Shown: positions 43,646-55,995, counted from the first letter of the stretch. The stretch is DNA of 64,000 bases from Pristionchus mayeri (GCA_036245805.1 BTRK01000001.1:10044001-10108000), one strand, 5' to 3'. The notes: generated from the sequence alone by a model not told the origin. Numbers and translations are program-made.

Positions 43646-45408
43646 TAAGAACATTACACAATTGCATAGTTTCACTTACGAAAATATAGACCAATCAATC
43701 GAAGAATTTTCGTAATCGATTGCGTGCAAAGCTAACTGCAATTGTTCATGTGCTAATTAATACGTTTTTTTCAATAACCTGCACATCTTTTCTGTTCAAA
43801 TATTTCTGAGTAAGATTCAATACGAAATCAGCGCAGTAGAGATCCTTGTGGCTAGAGATCGTATGCCAGGTCTTCAAATAAGTATTGAAGGTGAATGATG
43901 TGCAGGAAGAACTTTCTGGGAAGTTGATATTTTTATGAAAAAATTAAATAGAAAAAAATAAATCCTATCTGGAATATTAGGTTGGTGCAAAAGTTTGTGC
44001 CGAATTGAGATCGGCCTCAATTAACTTCAAGGGGCCTCGATTTAATTCAAAGGATCACGTATTTGCAAAGGAGCGATACCATCTATCACTACGGAGCAAT
44101 GTTGCATGTTAAGCCATCTAAATCCAGTACTATTTTTATTTCTACAAAATAAAATTTGTTTGATGGAGGATACTTAAGATTCCGATTTTATGTGACTCTG
44201 ATTAGGTCCGATTTCCATAAAATACAGAAATCGCTCAATTTTGAAAATTATATTACCCTTTTTTCTAAAAAATTTTTCATGTGTCGGTGAACGTTGCATC
44301 AAGATAATCGAAAACCCAATTTGAATATGCTATTGATATCTATGGATCATACACATTTTCACATTTCGAGTTCGATCTAATATTGACATTCACAGAGCAC
44401 AACCATCGAAAAATATGGTCCTGCCTACCCACCCTTTGACTTTGATTCAACACTGTGTTCGCAATACTGGTTGGTAGGGCCAATACTAAAGGGCATTAGT
44501 AAGAGTATCCAGGTACTGCATTCTAGAACAAGATGAAAATAAAGTTAAGGCATCAATCGGCAAAGCCGTTTACACCGGCCTGATACGTCTCCGCCTTGGA
44601 TAAGCACAGGAGATATTTCTCAAATATGTACAGTGCGCATATTTCCAAAGTAAGAATGCTTTTAACAGTTCAATCAAACGCATAGTTGATGTACCTCTTT
44701 GTTCTCGGTTTCTTCACACTCTCGACGCCAATTTGTCATCTTGTACAACTCGTAAGGTAGTATCTGAAATTATTGTATAAATTTTAAATTTAAAAAAATA
44801 ACACCCTGATCTGCATAAAGTCATCTACTCCTGAATTTCCGATTGCAATTCCCTAAAAAATGTAATTTGCCTAGCCAATCGTCATTTTTAGAACAAAACC
44901 TTGAAGCGCTCATTCGTGAAACTTCCCTGTCGGAGTCCGTTCAATATTTCCACCGTAAGATGTGGAATGTATGCACCTAAGGCGAGTTGTTTTGCGATTA
45001 TTAAAATCCGGTGAATACGATTACACCGATTTCTAGATAGATTCGACAATCACTTGTTTCTGGCTTATATATTATGCTCGATGCGATGAAAAATTCACGG
45101 TTCGCGTAGCGCTTATGAACCCTAAAATGCGTTGAATGGCGAAGTCCAACAATTTCACAACTGAGTCATGAATGCATGGATGGCACGTTCGTTCACTTTG
45201 GCTGTTGATTTGTCGTCGTACCATTTAATCGACTTGTTTGAATTCGAAAATCCAGCATTGGCTGGACTTTCAATGTACAACACATTTGCGTACTGAAAAT
45301 ATGTTGTTTTCTGTATGTGACCGGGAATTCAACCTGATTCCACGAAAAATCATTGTAGCGTAAAGATCCAGAATCATCCTCGATGATGTAGGGTCCGTGC
45401 TCCTGAAT
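43646..45408. other. Mostly unassigned; two minus-strand exon candidates
   Basis: At 43979 a mariner-like terminus TTAGGTTGGTGCAAAAGTTT appears after TA, but no partner end was found nearby. Minus-strand stretches near 44695-44765 (PYELYKMTNWRRECEETENK) and 44890-44990 (HLTVEILNGLRQGSFTNERF) look like exons and could be the upstream part of the phosphatase-like gene; this is not proven. Confidence 0.3.
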
Positions 45409-45496
45409 GGGGGGGGGTGACAAAAGCCCAACCGACAAAAGCCCAACGGATCACCATTCGCTGAATATTTGAGATTACATCCTGGGAGTTGTTTCA

Positions 45497-46864
45497 TTGT
45501 ATGTGCTATCGACTGGTTGCCGACTGGTTGCCGACTGGTTGCGACTGGTTGCCGGAGACGCAGTTCCAAGCGATTTGACGGAAGCAGTCGTTTCATTGTT
45601 GCATAAGAAGGGAGATCCTAAGAACATCGGCAATTTCCGCCCCATTTCGCTGCTCACCGTCACTCTCAAGACGATGACAAGGGTGATTTTGAGAAGATTC
45701 GAGCAAGTGTTGGAAGAGAATGAATCGACGACCCAAACCGGTTTTCGTCGCGGATTCAGCACCCTCGATAACCTTCATGCGATCAAGCAGGTAGCAGAAA
45801 GAGCCCACGAGTACGGTATCCCTATCTACTTGGCGTTTGTCGACTTCCGCAAGGCCTTCGATTGCGTTGAGTGGAATGCTTGCTGGAACGCCCTCTTCTT
45901 CTTCGGAGCCCACCCCATCCTCGTCCACCTTCTGCGTCGTCTTTACGAGTCTTCTTCCACACTCATTCGAGTAAACGAAGAACTCGTCCCTGTCACCGTG
46001 AGAAGAGGAGTTCGCCAAGGGGATACACTCTCCCCTCGCCTTTTCAACGCTGTGCTAAGATCTGCGATGGACAAGATTGACTGGGAGAAGGATGGAATCC
46101 AAATAGATGGGAGGAATCTATGCCATTTGGAGTACGCGGACGATGTAGTTCTCATCGCGAAGTCGAGACCCGAATTGGAGAAAATGTTGAAGAAGTTGAT
46201 GAGCGCTTGCAGAAGAGTTGGTCTCGAAATCAATGCAGCAAAGACCAATCTACTCACCTCCTGCACCTCTACCAGGAATCCAATCACTATTGACAATCTA
46301 CGGTTCGAATTTGTCGAAAGAGCCACATATCTAGGAGGGCGAATCAGTCTTCCCCTAGATCACTCCGACGAAATTGAACATCGGATTGGACTGGGCTGGT
46401 ACGCATGGAGTAAGCTGTCCCATCTTCTATCGTCACGCCTTTTACCCATGAAGATCAGGCGACGGCTCTTTGAAAGCTGCATCACAAGTACAGTACTCTA
46501 CGGATGCGAAGTCTGGGCATTACGATCGAGTGAGAAGGAACGACTGAGTGTTACTCAACGAAATATGGAACGGAGGATGTTGGGAGTTACGATCAGAGAT
46601 CGTTGGAAGAATGAGCGAGTTCGTGGAATCACCAAGCTAAGAGACTGGGTCGAGGAGGGATTGAAACGGAAAGCACGGTGGGCACTCAAAATTAGGCAAA
46701 TGAATCTGGAGCAGTGGAGTCGCGCTACTACAGTCTGGACACCCTACAACAGGAGCCGCCCCCCTGGGAAGCCACGCGTACGCTGGAGAGACGACCTTAG
46801 CCGAGCCATTGGCACACATTGGTGGAGTGCAACCTATGCAGAATATAGACAAATCCTCATCTGA
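45497..46864 (+). CDS. Non-LTR (RTE-like) reverse transcriptase, 5'-truncated, 455-codon frame
   Basis: Copies retroelement RNA into DNA at the target site. The uninterrupted frame has the RT fingers and palm: FRPISLL near residue 47, TGFRRGFSTLDN near 81, motif A in FVDFRKAFDCV near 114 (Asp 116), motif B GVRQGDTLSP at 171-180, motif C YADD at 213-216, and the primer-grip-like YLGG. The thumb and a C-terminal WALKIRQMN/RWRDDLSRA region follow. An endonuclease domain would lie upstream but is absent, so the element is 5'-truncated; the first 20 codons are from the flanking short repeat. All catalytic residues are intact. Its 3' end is about 46900 (TGACTGACTGATG). Confidence 0.9.
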   Translation: MYVLSTGCRLVADWLRLVAGDAVPSDLTEAVVSLLHKKGDPKNIGNFRPISLLTVTLKTMTRVILRRFEQVLEENESTTQTGFRRGFSTLDNLHAIKQVAERAHEYGIPIYLAFVDFRKAFDCVEWNACWNALFFFGAHPILVHLLRRLYESSSTLIRVNEELVPVTVRRGVRQGDTLSPRLFNAVLRSAMDKIDWEKDGIQIDGRNLCHLEYADDVVLIAKSRPELEKMLKKLMSACRRVGLEINAAKTNLLTSCTSTRNPITIDNLRFEFVERATYLGGRISLPLDHSDEIEHRIGLGWYAWSKLSHLLSSRLLPMKIRRRLFESCITSTVLYGCEVWALRSSEKERLSVTQRNMERRMLGVTIRDRWKNERVRGITKLRDWVEEGLKRKARWALKIRQMNLEQWSRATTVWTPYNRSRPPGKPRVRWRDDLSRAIGTHWWSATYAEYRQILI

Positions 46865-46900
46865 GCAAACTGCCTGATATGATAAACTGACTGACTGATG

Positions 46901-47234
46901 TGCTACACTACATCACCATGATTAGATCCTCTAGCTAGGCAATCTTGAGTTTCACTCTCCATCTCCGTATAGGGGTTCATGGTCCAAATATGAGAATTTC
47001 ATCGGAACATCATGGTTAGATACACACCAAATACTGTAACACATCGATACCCATGTTACTTGGATAGAGTCGTTGCTGGGGTACTAGAATATCAATTGGT
47101 TACGGTATTCGGTGCTTATCTAACCATGATTTTCCGATTAAATTATCATATTTGGACCATTCCTATACGGTGATGGAGAGTGAAACTCACGATCGCCTAG
47201 CTAGGGGATCTAATCGGGGTGATGTAGTGTAGCA
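46901..47234. mobile_element. 334-bp fold-back MITE
   Basis: TGCTACACTACATCACCATG at the left pairs with the inverted right end CGGGGTGATGTAGTGTAGCA. The arms extend with mismatches through CTAGCTAGG and GAGTTTCACTCTCCATC to about 150 bp each. It sits just after the end of the reverse transcriptase. Confidence 0.85.
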
Positions 47235-47340
47235 CGAATAAGTAATAATTAAACAACTCCCAGGATGTAATCTTAAAAATCCAGCGAATGGTGATCCGTT
47301 GGGCTGTTGTCGGTTGGGCTTTTTTCACCCCCCTCCCCCC

Positions 47341-48238
47341 TGAATGCAATCATACTGGCATCATTTGATAATTTACGGACCAGTAGAAATCCGATGAGCG
47401 ACGAGCTTCCTGGCCCTCCATTGAACCAAACTATGAGAGGAGAATCAAGAGGATTCGAGCGAATTGACTCACAGAGGCTAGGAGATAAATAATATGTATA
47501 ATAAGAGTCATAAAATAGAGTAAAATGTTATAATTTGCGCTTCTGCACAATCACGGGCATTGTAATGACCAACGAATATTTTTTACATTCCCTTTCCTAA
47601 TGACTACCTAGTATAACGCCGTCTACCCTGTATTAGATGTGCTGGTAATATACCTGAAAGCATCTCAGTAAGAAACACAGCCCATAGGCAAGCAAATTCT
47701 GGAGGTTGTCCGGAATTGTGCAGAAGCGCTATTTTTTCATATGAGAAGAAGCTCACACATAAAATATCTCATGTCGTGCATCTGCGATGTCAAAATGGAT
47801 GAATCCGGAGTAAAGAGGAAAAGTGAGATTGCCCTGAGCCCCAGGAAGATTTATCTGGGAGTATTACTCTTATACTCTTGAAAAATATGGATTGCACTGA
47901 ACAGAGATTTACTGTCAGGGTTATGTGAGAAAACGCAATGAATCGATAGAGGGAATATGTGAACAAAGCCTGTCGAATTTCTGAAAGCCGTGGCCTTAAG
48001 AATGCGATAAAAATGAAGAATAAAAAATCAGTCAGAGAGTGCTAAATGAATCATATGTCAATTTTTTTTATCACAGGTTCAGCATTTGAATGTGCTCAAC
48101 ATATTCATTTGGTAAGAAAGTAATATGATGTATGTGTTTGTGATTGATGCATGTGTTCTAGTGCATGAGGTATTTATCGAGAATTGAATGCATTGGTAGA
48201 AATGGAACGAGATTCAATTACCAAAGTCGGAGATCTAT
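47341..48238. other. No gene seen; small inverted repeat
   Basis: GCGCTTCTGCACAAT at 47537-47551 recurs inverted at 47714-47728, possibly the ends of a small MITE. Nothing else recognised before the 3' end of the transthyretin-like gene. Confidence 0.4.
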
Positions 48239-49856
48239 TTAATTGATGCAATCCCTCGACTCTCCATCGACTTGGCCAGCGAGCTCGATCACGCCAGCAT
48301 TGTATGTCTGGAAAAAATAAAATCTTGATGTGCTCAATTATGCAGCGTTTGAGGTAATTCTTTCCTTATAAAGGATGATAATAGGTCTTCAAGGTGGAAG
48401 TTGTTTTTTTTTATAAATTAGATATTTTATACTCATGTATTGCATTTCATTGCCTACCTTGGTTGGATTCCTTCCATTGCTCACATACGAATTCGGAATG
48501 AAGATGGTCGTTCGTCGTTGGCAGGGCTTGAAAAGAATTTCGTAAATTGTGTAAAAAGGCTCCTATGCAGATAAAATCTATGCAGAAGAGCCCATTGGAT
48601 GCACACTATAGTGAAATGGTGCATTGCTCCTACTCAAGTTTGTCGGAGAAGTAAATTCATTACTTACTAAAGCGCCAATCATCATAAGCTTACCGTCATG
48701 CCATCGTTACAGTCGTGATAGATATTGAGCTTCGGATCGATCGTCATTGTCTACAATTGATTACCGTGATCGATCGATATCGGTTACCGTACCTCATCGG
48801 TTGATCCGCTTAGCCGAAATCGTCCTTGTCCATCGGACGTTCCCTCTCCCATAAGGTCGTCGAAATCGGGTCCTGCAAAGAAACGTTTCATTTGAGAAGG
48901 GAGGGCATAAATGTATTTCTTTCTACATATTCCTTGTCATTTCCATGGAGAGAATATTGGCATTGAATCAATATATATTTGTATAACTTAGAATTTTTCA
49001 AAAAAGTTGAAACTTTTCGAGAAACTGAGAAAATAGTGCTTAAATCGCACGTTTCTCGGAAAGTTTCAATATTTTTGAAAAATTCTGAGTTATACAAATT
49101 GTAAAGCTGTTTACGTAGGTATGAAAAAGTTCCGCATATGTGGAGTTCACTACTGCTATGCGTTCTCAACTTTTTCGATTTATACTCGAAAATTTGAAAA
49201 ATGCGTGTAACAACATATAAATGTAACGAAAGTTAGCAAAAATGATAGGGATGCATCTTGGTTACTATTCAGAGAGATGTGTTGTTTTAGTAAAACACAA
49301 TTAATTTTTACAGCTAAGTTATGATATATCGTTTACCCATTTTGGTTCAAATTTTCACCACTCATTTCAGTCCAAAATGTTATGTTTCAACATCGACCGA
49401 GCGCCGCTTCGAACAAAGGAAATCGTCGCTTTGGCACGCTATGATCTGCTTCTTGAAACAGAAAGCGTGGAAATTATGCATAAAATCCAAATCCACTTGT
49501 TTGTCTGCGATTTCCGACACATGCAAACCAATTGGCACACTTTCAGTTAGCTGAGTATCTATTTTACTCACCGGAATCATCATCATACAGGCGCACTTTC
49601 ACATTGGCTGCAGGTCGTCCATTGCACAGCAGGGTGCCAGTCACTGCAGCAGACTGGTCGTAGCCAACCGATGCAGCGGGCTGCAGAAGGGCCGTGAGGG
49701 CTGCAAAGATTCGATGAAATGGTATTTCAAATTATTGATTGGACAAATTACACTACCACATGTGAAAACGTGAGTATTTTGAATAGGTAGCAAAACAAGT
49801 AAAGCAATGAAGAAACTTTCACCTATGAGAAGAAGTGATTTAGCCAGTGTGAACAT
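48239..49856 (-). CDS. Transthyretin-like (TTR-52-type family) secreted protein, 145 aa
   Basis: Member of the nematode transthyretin-like family of small secreted extracellular proteins, structurally related to transthyretin but of various roles. Six minus-strand exons: 49823-49856, 49572-49700, 48793-48872, 48694-48750, 48458-48526 and 48239-48307, joining to 145 residues. A signal peptide (MFTLAKSLLLIGALTALL) is followed by the family hallmarks: VTGTLLCNGRPAANVKVRLY, DDDSGPDFDDLMGEG, RFRLSGSTDE, LNIYHDCND, PCQRRTTIFIPNSYVSNG and the C-terminal IELAGQVDGESRDCIN. Four cysteines are present as usual. All splice sites are canonical. A TATA box lies about 35 bp above the start. A stranded paralogous last exon is at 4104-4172. 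Confidence 0.93.
48978..49100. repeat. Hairpin repeat in intron 2 of the TTR-like gene
   Basis: TTTGTATAACTTAGAATTTT with AAGTTGAAACTTTTCGAGAAAC pairs with an inverted copy ending GAGTTATACAAA, giving 50-bp arms around a 20-base loop. Probably a small MITE. Confidence 0.75.
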
Positions 49857-49888
49857 GTCGAGTTGGCTTTTCAGATAGATGGTGGCAG

Positions 49889-49895
49889 TTATATA
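49889..49895 (-). promoter_or_regulatory. TATA box of the TTR-like gene
   Basis: On the minus strand CGAGTATATAACTGCC lies about 33-40 bp upstream of the ATG, implying a very short 5' leader. That spacing fits transcription starting almost at the coding region. Confidence 0.55.
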
Positions 49896-50901
49896 CTCGA
49901 CATAGTGAGGGAGGCGTGGCAGGAATCTGTTTCTCACTTCACTCGGCGTATTATTTTTTCACTTAGTTAAGAGATCAAGGAGAGGGATTTCTCACGAGTG
50001 CCCCGCTTTTTCGTTCACTCTCGCTCTCTCTGACTAGTCAGAGAATTTGTGAACGGCATCAGGGCAGATATAAATTGTTTGACTCTCCTCATTATGTACA
50101 CTCTCTAGCATGTTATAGAAAGCGCTATAGTATGCAAATAGTATAGAGGTAGTCACAATATTACTCTGTTTGCCGTCTCGTTTAGCGAACACAAACAGCT
50201 CCTAACACGAGTGCGAATACTCCCAGAAAAGCGCCTCCTTACTACCGAAACTGTCGCCTCACGTCATATCCGGAGTGTTTGCCATACACGACATGCACGG
50301 ATCCTCACACATTTCGCCTGAGACACGCTCTGACTCGGCGGAACCGCAAGAAAAATAAAAGAAAAGTCACAACTCAGGGTTTCGTAAGAACTGACTCGCT
50401 ATTTTCATGAGAAACTATCGATATTTCTGTTATTCATAACCTGTCAGATGAGAAAATAGTGAGCATCTGTGTGTGCGGTCACAGTGTGACTCGGTGTTTG
50501 ACTTTTGAGTAAGCACACCGAGTGCAACATGTGACAGCTAACATCTGGGCATTGTGACTACTACGTGCATGATCACAGATCACCGTTTACTTGATATAAC
50601 CACATGGAGTTCAAAAATCATTTAATAATATGTATTAGGTGAAGCTTCAACGCTAAATGAGGATGTAAGGAGTCCAACAGTGCTTGGCTATTGGGGGTAA
50701 AGTGTTATTAAAGTATTAATTTTTAAAACTTTATTTCGGAAATCGTGAAACATGTGAAGAGGTATGTGGTCAAGATCAATCAACACAGCCACATCCCATT
50801 CACGTACAAGTCATGCCGCAGCCGTCTATCGTATTGCCCGTCGGGGCAGATTCCAGTCATCCTGAGATTAACTGCTAAGAAACAGCTGAGCAGAGATGGA
50901 T
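49896..50901. other. Upstream region of the TTR-like gene; no gene seen
   Basis: AT-rich with CT-rich stretches. A 65-codon plus-strand frame at 50745-50942 overlaps the tail of the minus-strand protease exon and is not supported. Confidence 0.3.
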
Positions 50902-53482
50902 CTAAGAAAATATCGCAACTGAAGTTAGATCACAACGAATGAGTAAATTCGTTGGATGGTTGAGGCACCATAGCGTAGTGAAAACATGTATTTTCAGGTG
51001 AACTTGCTTGCAAATGTCCGCCAGCGCAGCTCGCATCATCACGTAGTACTCCTTCGTCTTGTACTCTGCTTCGGGCACCTCCTGATAGCCTGAAATGTTT
51101 CAATTCAGAAAAAAATAACAGAGAAATGGACTAAGATCAATACGATTTATCATTGTATGTTGACTTTCGACAAGCCATTCGTACTATGGTTGACTATTCG
51201 GAGCAGAATTGCGATATCGACATTCCGTAACTTGCATATTTGAGGATGGGCATAATTGGGATATCGAAATTGTGCTCCGAACAGCCAACCCTAATTATTA
51301 CCTGCCACGATACCATAGAGCGTGTATCGCATGTCAGAAGAGCGACGACGCACCATCGGACTGCCACTGTCACCCTGGAAGGATGAGAAGTACTACGCTA
51401 TGCCGGATGAGAAGTATGACGTCATTCAGCATATATAAAAGTAAGTATGACGTCATAGCTCTCATCCGACCTAGCGCCCCCGTGGAGGGTAGAGTTCGGG
51501 AATTTGGGTAACCATATCTTCCCTTCCCACGTTATATCTGAGATCGACCAGTCAAGGAAGTGTGAGGAATGAAGCGACGGGGGTTTGAATTACGAACGCT
51601 AATACTCACCGGGCCAGTGACCCCTGGATTCGTTGCATTGACATTCCACATGAACCAGTCTATGCCGCGAAGTTCCCGGGGTGCATTTAAGATACGCAAA
51701 AATTGTGTGTAGTCACTTACAAATCTCTACGGTGAGTGAGATTTCCATCGGAGAACTTGAACCAGAACATCTTGAACTGCGACATTGCAGCGACACGCGC
51801 ATCCCTTGAGTGGGCCGTCGCAGTTTGCCTGCAATGGTTCAAACTTCGATGGCCTGCTGGGAGACAAATCGACTCTGCACTATGGGAAAAACTTAAGACA
51901 ATAATACCATGCCCTTTCCAAAAAAAGAGAAAAAAAATATTATACTTGACTAGAGTCGACGATTTTTCTAGTCCAAGTTATGAAATTGATTTTGGAGAAG
52001 TAGTCTCATGATCCGTTTCATTATTGTTGCTTTTATGAAGCTATGTATTTTTTCTACGTAAGAACATACCTCCCGCCCCGAATAAAAGACCCTCGTCATC
52101 AAACAATTCCTCGTCGTATGTTTTCTGATCAGCAATGCAAAGAATCTGATTCCTTCTAGATGGTGGGACGTCCTGAGATAAAAGCTTGGTTCATTACACT
52201 CAGTTCACGCCGAGCAACGAATCTACATAATACGAGACATTTCAGCCCACATTTATTAGACAGAAATAACCCATATAATTTCGACATTCACCTCTTCCAA
52301 TTCGAATATATCAAAATCGAAGTATCTAGCACGGTCGTTGTTTGAAAGCCTGTCCGTATACAGCACGTTTCGTACCCGTGCTTGCCAGAAAGAGTCCTGA
52401 TTAATTAATTAAATTACCCATTTTGCACGATATTAGCACTGATGAGAACGTAAATTTACTCTTCTCCAGTACTTTCCGTCTTGATATAAGGCGGCATGTC
52501 ATCACAGTTCTCATCCGACCTAGTTCCCGACCTAGTTCATCACTCATCGGTATTACTGCCGCCATAGAATACGACGAAGTCCTTGGCTACATAGCCACGA
52601 TGACTGAGACAGTGGCGGGTAGTGGCGACATGACGACGAGAAATGAATGTTCCTCCGCATATAGGGGTTGGCCTGGAATCGTGTTAGGTGTGGCAGTACT
52701 AGGTCTGATTAGAACTATGACATCATACCGCCTGTGAAATATCACAGGCATGACGTCATAGTTCTAGTAGTGATGTGGCTTCGAAAGAAATGGTCTTATG
52801 ATTATTAAAATTAAGAGAATATTTTTTTCTCAAAGCATTTCATATTTTTCATCTTGGCAGACAGATTATAGAATTGGAATATCTCATAATATTCATGTCA
52901 TCTTCGGTTGATTTACAAATCTACCACGCGCCTCATAGTTCATGAAAAACACAAGAAAACCATTAAATCTACTAACTCGAAACTGTAGAATAAAATCTTG
53001 TGCCGGAGCCCCACAATTACGAGCCAAGGATGATCGACGGTGTCGAATTTCATGCCGCCACTCTGGATTCCTCAAAGAAGATGATTTATGAAGAATAATC
53101 TGAATCTGAAAAATAATCTGAAATCATGTGATGGATTCGATTCCTCAACGGTCTGCTTTGATGATTTAGAAATCATTTATAAAGCAGATGATTTATGAGA
53201 TGATTTCTGAAGCATTTCATAGCAAAAAAATGTGCTAGGATTAGACACTCCACGCAAGGCGGGCTTTGCCACCCCCGCTCCACTTCAGTGTCCTGAGGAT
53301 ATCAGCGACCGAATGATTGCATGATTGAAATAACGGAATACATGAATGAATGAATTATTGTAGAGTGGATACCTCGGCGGGATTTTGCCACACTCCGCTT
53401 GAAGCAATTCGTTTTCGTCCTTGCTCAGTCGCCTCAAATTACTGTTGTTCTCTAGGATCGCATCAACAATTCGGCTCACTTC
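50902..53482 (-). CDS. S1 (trypsin/DUF316-like) serine protease gene 1, GDSG present
   Basis: Likely secreted chymotrypsin-fold protein. Recognisable exons, first to last: 53373-53482 (LRRLSKDENELLQAECGKIP, the usual N-terminal lead with a Cys), 52977-53062 (DHPWLVIVGL), about 52290-52400 (FDFDIFELEE, catalytic Asp region), 52071-52145 (ILCIADQKTYDEEL), 51610-51726 (WNVNATNPGVTGP), 51302-51374 (GDSGSPMVRRR with the catalytic Ser) and 50902-51089 (EYKTKEYYVMMRAALADICK). The exon with the catalytic His was not found; a MITE at 52490-52732 lies where it is expected. The signal-peptide exon is also not placed. An active enzyme is possible but unproven. Confidence 0.65.
52490..52732. mobile_element. 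243-bp MITE in protease gene 1
   Basis: GGCGGCATGTCATCACAGTT at the left resembles the inverted right end GGCGGTATGATGTCATAGTT; the arms continue through TCTnATCnGACCTAGT. Related ATGACGTCAT words occur at 51410-51475 and 52742-52775, suggesting several insertions of the family. Confidence 0.6.
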
Positions 53483-53536
53483 CTGAATGCGTGGAGTTGT
53501 TGAATGAAATATGAAAATTAGCACATTTGTGATTGA

Positions 53537-55878
53537 TTACCATTCCAAATCACTCGACTGCTTCCATGTATTCATTTCGTCCGCAATCAACTCAATTGGA
53601 ACGGACAAATCTAAACATGTATGTGATATTAAAACCTCAAAGCTCGGGTCTTGGTAGCTTCTGCTGGAAAAGCATGCAAAAGTCCGTTCTTTGCAGCGAT
53701 TTTTAAGAAGTTTCAATTTCGAATACCTTGCCAATCATACAGCAAGAACATCCGTGTTTTGAAATTCTCTCCATCCTCACACACCCCAGTGTAAATGCAA
53801 ATGAAAGTGGAAAAATAGGCCGGCCGAATAGCGGAAGTCTTATTGGCGAGAACTCCATGCAGAACCAATCGTCCCTCTTGCTCGGCGAAAATGGGAGCCC
53901 CGATAAGACTCTGTATGAGCTCATAGAATAGTTTGAAATTCGGATTTCCAATTCTTCATTTTACTCAACATTTCGACCGGTCGAGTGATCAGAGAGTGAA
54001 TAGAATTAAGAGACGATGTCTTAACTGTTATGACAATGAAACTTTTCTAAAATGGATTTTTTTTTTCTGAAACACATATCATTTCTGAAACATATCCCCC
54101 TCCCGGATTTGAGTCTGAAACTCAACAGTTCCTCTCCTGAATTGTGCGAGGTGCCGTCCACAATCCCCGCCTCCACCCAAGAGCATGCTCAGAAACTTGA
54201 TACATTTCTGAAACATATCCCCCTCCCGGATTTGAGTCTGAAACTCAACAGTTCCTCTCCTGAATTGTGCAGGGCTGGGACACAAAAAATACACAAAATG
54301 TTCTTTCCTGAAAATATTTCCGCTGAAACCTTCTGATGTTTTGTACTCAAAATGTGTATCTGAGTATGATTGACTGGTTGGCGTAGCGGCATAGCGTAAC
54401 ATTATTCCAAAACGCACCCAATGCATGATTTTTTGTCATTTTTTTGTGTTTTTTGTGTTTACACAAAATGTTGATTAAAAATATGCTGGGGAGAAATCAG
54501 ACGGCTATTTCAACACAGATTGATACAGATGGAGGAGACAAATAGTTTAAATAACTAATAATGAAATATCAATTGAAGATATGCTTAGAATAACAATTTG
54601 TTGTTTTTTGTGTCCCAGCCCTGATCCCATGAACGCTGACCGATCATATAAGATGCCGAATCTCCCTATGTATACTTTCAATGTAATAAAGATGGAGTGC
54701 AGACATCCTCAACCGTGAAGGCCGGTGCGATGGGGAACTCCAGGCATTCCCTTGCTGTCGGCGCCGATTTATTTTGGCAAGCTGTCGGAAGCGCAAGCAA
54801 ATTGTATTCATCGACCAATATCTGACGTGAGTACACATCTTCTTTAGGATCAACTGCAAATACAAAATATGTTGGATTTCTCTAGTTTACTTACAAATCT
54901 CGACTGTTCTTGCTAACTTCATACTCTTCCTGGGGAAATCGGTGCTTGGGGGCAGACAGATTGGCCTCAAAAGATCATGTTATTAGCTTAATTTTGAATA
55001 ACCGGATAAATCAAGGTTAGTAGGAAATATCGAATATGGATATTTTCAGAAATCATGTGTTTTCAACAAATATACTTGATATACGAAGTAGGTAGGATGG
55101 CCTCTTCGAGTTGCAGTAGAGAAAAGTCGTGGGGTATCTGAGTGAAATAATAGTTTAACAATTTAAATAGCCACAAAATTACCTCATTTTTGCGTGAACG
55201 GAGTCGTTACTTTGTCAACTCTGAGCCAGCGTTTTCCCACAAGTTCGGGATCGTACTTATTGAACCGGAGAAAGTTCTAGATATAAGTATTGTTTTTATT
55301 ATGTGATTGCACGCACCTTCTTGAATGGAAATGATTCGTTCTTCGCAGCTTTTTGATTATTGAAAATAACAATGATGTTGGCTCGCTTTATCATAATTCT
55401 GAATTATGAAAATCGGCTAATAACTAAAAACTGATAGTCACTTTTTAAGACTCATGGTCGTCGAAACGATGTGTTGTCGAGTAATGAGCACACCCGTGCA
55501 CTGTCTGTTCAAGAAATGTAGATAAGAAATAAGAAATGTATATTACGCAAATAAGTTATTAAAATGTAGAATGTAAAATCTGGCTTGTATATACAAATAT
55601 TAATTGATATTAGACATGCATAGTTTACCTCGAAGCTTCGTTACAAGGTTTCTTTCGCCCCCAATAACACTCGAAGTGGTCGGAAAGAATAGTCACCAAG
55701 AAAGAATACTCCAATTCAGGGGTTGGTCCAGTGCTTGAAAACCTCTTATCAAGTAAAACATATAGATTAGATACCTCCTTCCACAATTTAGTTTAAGTTC
55801 TGCCAACTCAGTTCTGAAAATTCGCGTAAAGGGTGTTGAGTGTTGGACGACCGCTTTCCTTTGATCTTCAGAGCACAT
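53537..55878 (-). CDS. S1-like serine protease homologue gene 2, catalytic His and Ser lost
   Basis: Chymotrypsin-fold, DUF316-type. Exons recognised in order: about 55775-55878 (RTELAELKLNCGR), 55629-55733 (ELEYSFLVTILSDHFECYWG), 55442-55504 (QCTGVLITRQHIVSTTMSL), about 55192-55275, about 55080-55139 (HDFSLLQLEEAI), about 54893-54975 (PICLPPSTDFPRKS), about 54680-54853 (PTACQNKSAPTARECLEFP), 53727-53935 (SLIGAPIFAEQEGRLVLHGV) and a last exon ending at 53537. The segment that reads TAAHC in active enzymes is STTMS, and GDSGGP is SLIGAP, so His and Ser are replaced while the Asp region stays. Expected to be a non-catalytic protease homologue. The first Met is uncertain. Confidence 0.65.
54083..54271. 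repeat. Two 66-bp direct repeats, period 122 bp
   Basis: TTTCTGAAACATATCCCCCTCC and the following bases through GAATTGTGC are identical at 54083-54149 and 54205-54271. They lie in an intron of protease homologue 2, next to the MITE at 54270. Confidence 0.88.
54270..54623. mobile_element. 354-bp MITE with CAGGGCTGGGACAC ends
   Basis: CAGGGCTGGGACACAAAAAA at the left, inverted at the right end (TTTTTTGTGTCCCAGCCCTG). CAGGG-type ends recall hAT elements, but the 8-bp flanks (GAATTGTG and ATCCCATG) do not match, so the family is not settled. AT-rich interior, no gene. Confidence 0.85.
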
Positions 55879-55995
55879 GTCGAGACGAATCGCTCCTGTG
55901 TTCTCAAGTTTTTCACGTGATATTGCAAAGAATAAATTTCTTAAAATTTCGTTATCTTCCTTTTACTTAGTCGTCAGATAAAAATCGGGGAGAAT

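Larger units (their letters stand above)
45409..47340. mobile_element. Inverted-repeat unit enclosing a reverse transcriptase
   Basis: About 95 bp at 45409-45503 (GGTGACAAAAGCCCAACCGA, then CCCAACGGATCACCATTCGCTG, then ATTACATCCTGGGAGTTGTTT) recur inverted at 47247-47340, next to a G-run or C-run at each outer edge. The span is therefore a TIR element into which a non-LTR retroelement and a smaller fold-back inserted, or a composite. A short direct repeat CGACTGGTTGC occurs four times at 45513-45556, at the junction with the retroelement. Confidence 0.7.

Noticed and set aside
43979..44010. Mariner-like terminus TTAGGTTGGTGCAAAAGTTT
   Set aside because: No inverted partner end was found within several kb, so no element could be delimited.
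50745..50942. 65-codon plus-strand frame
   Set aside because: Overlaps the C-terminal exon of protease gene 1 and has no start context or homology signal.
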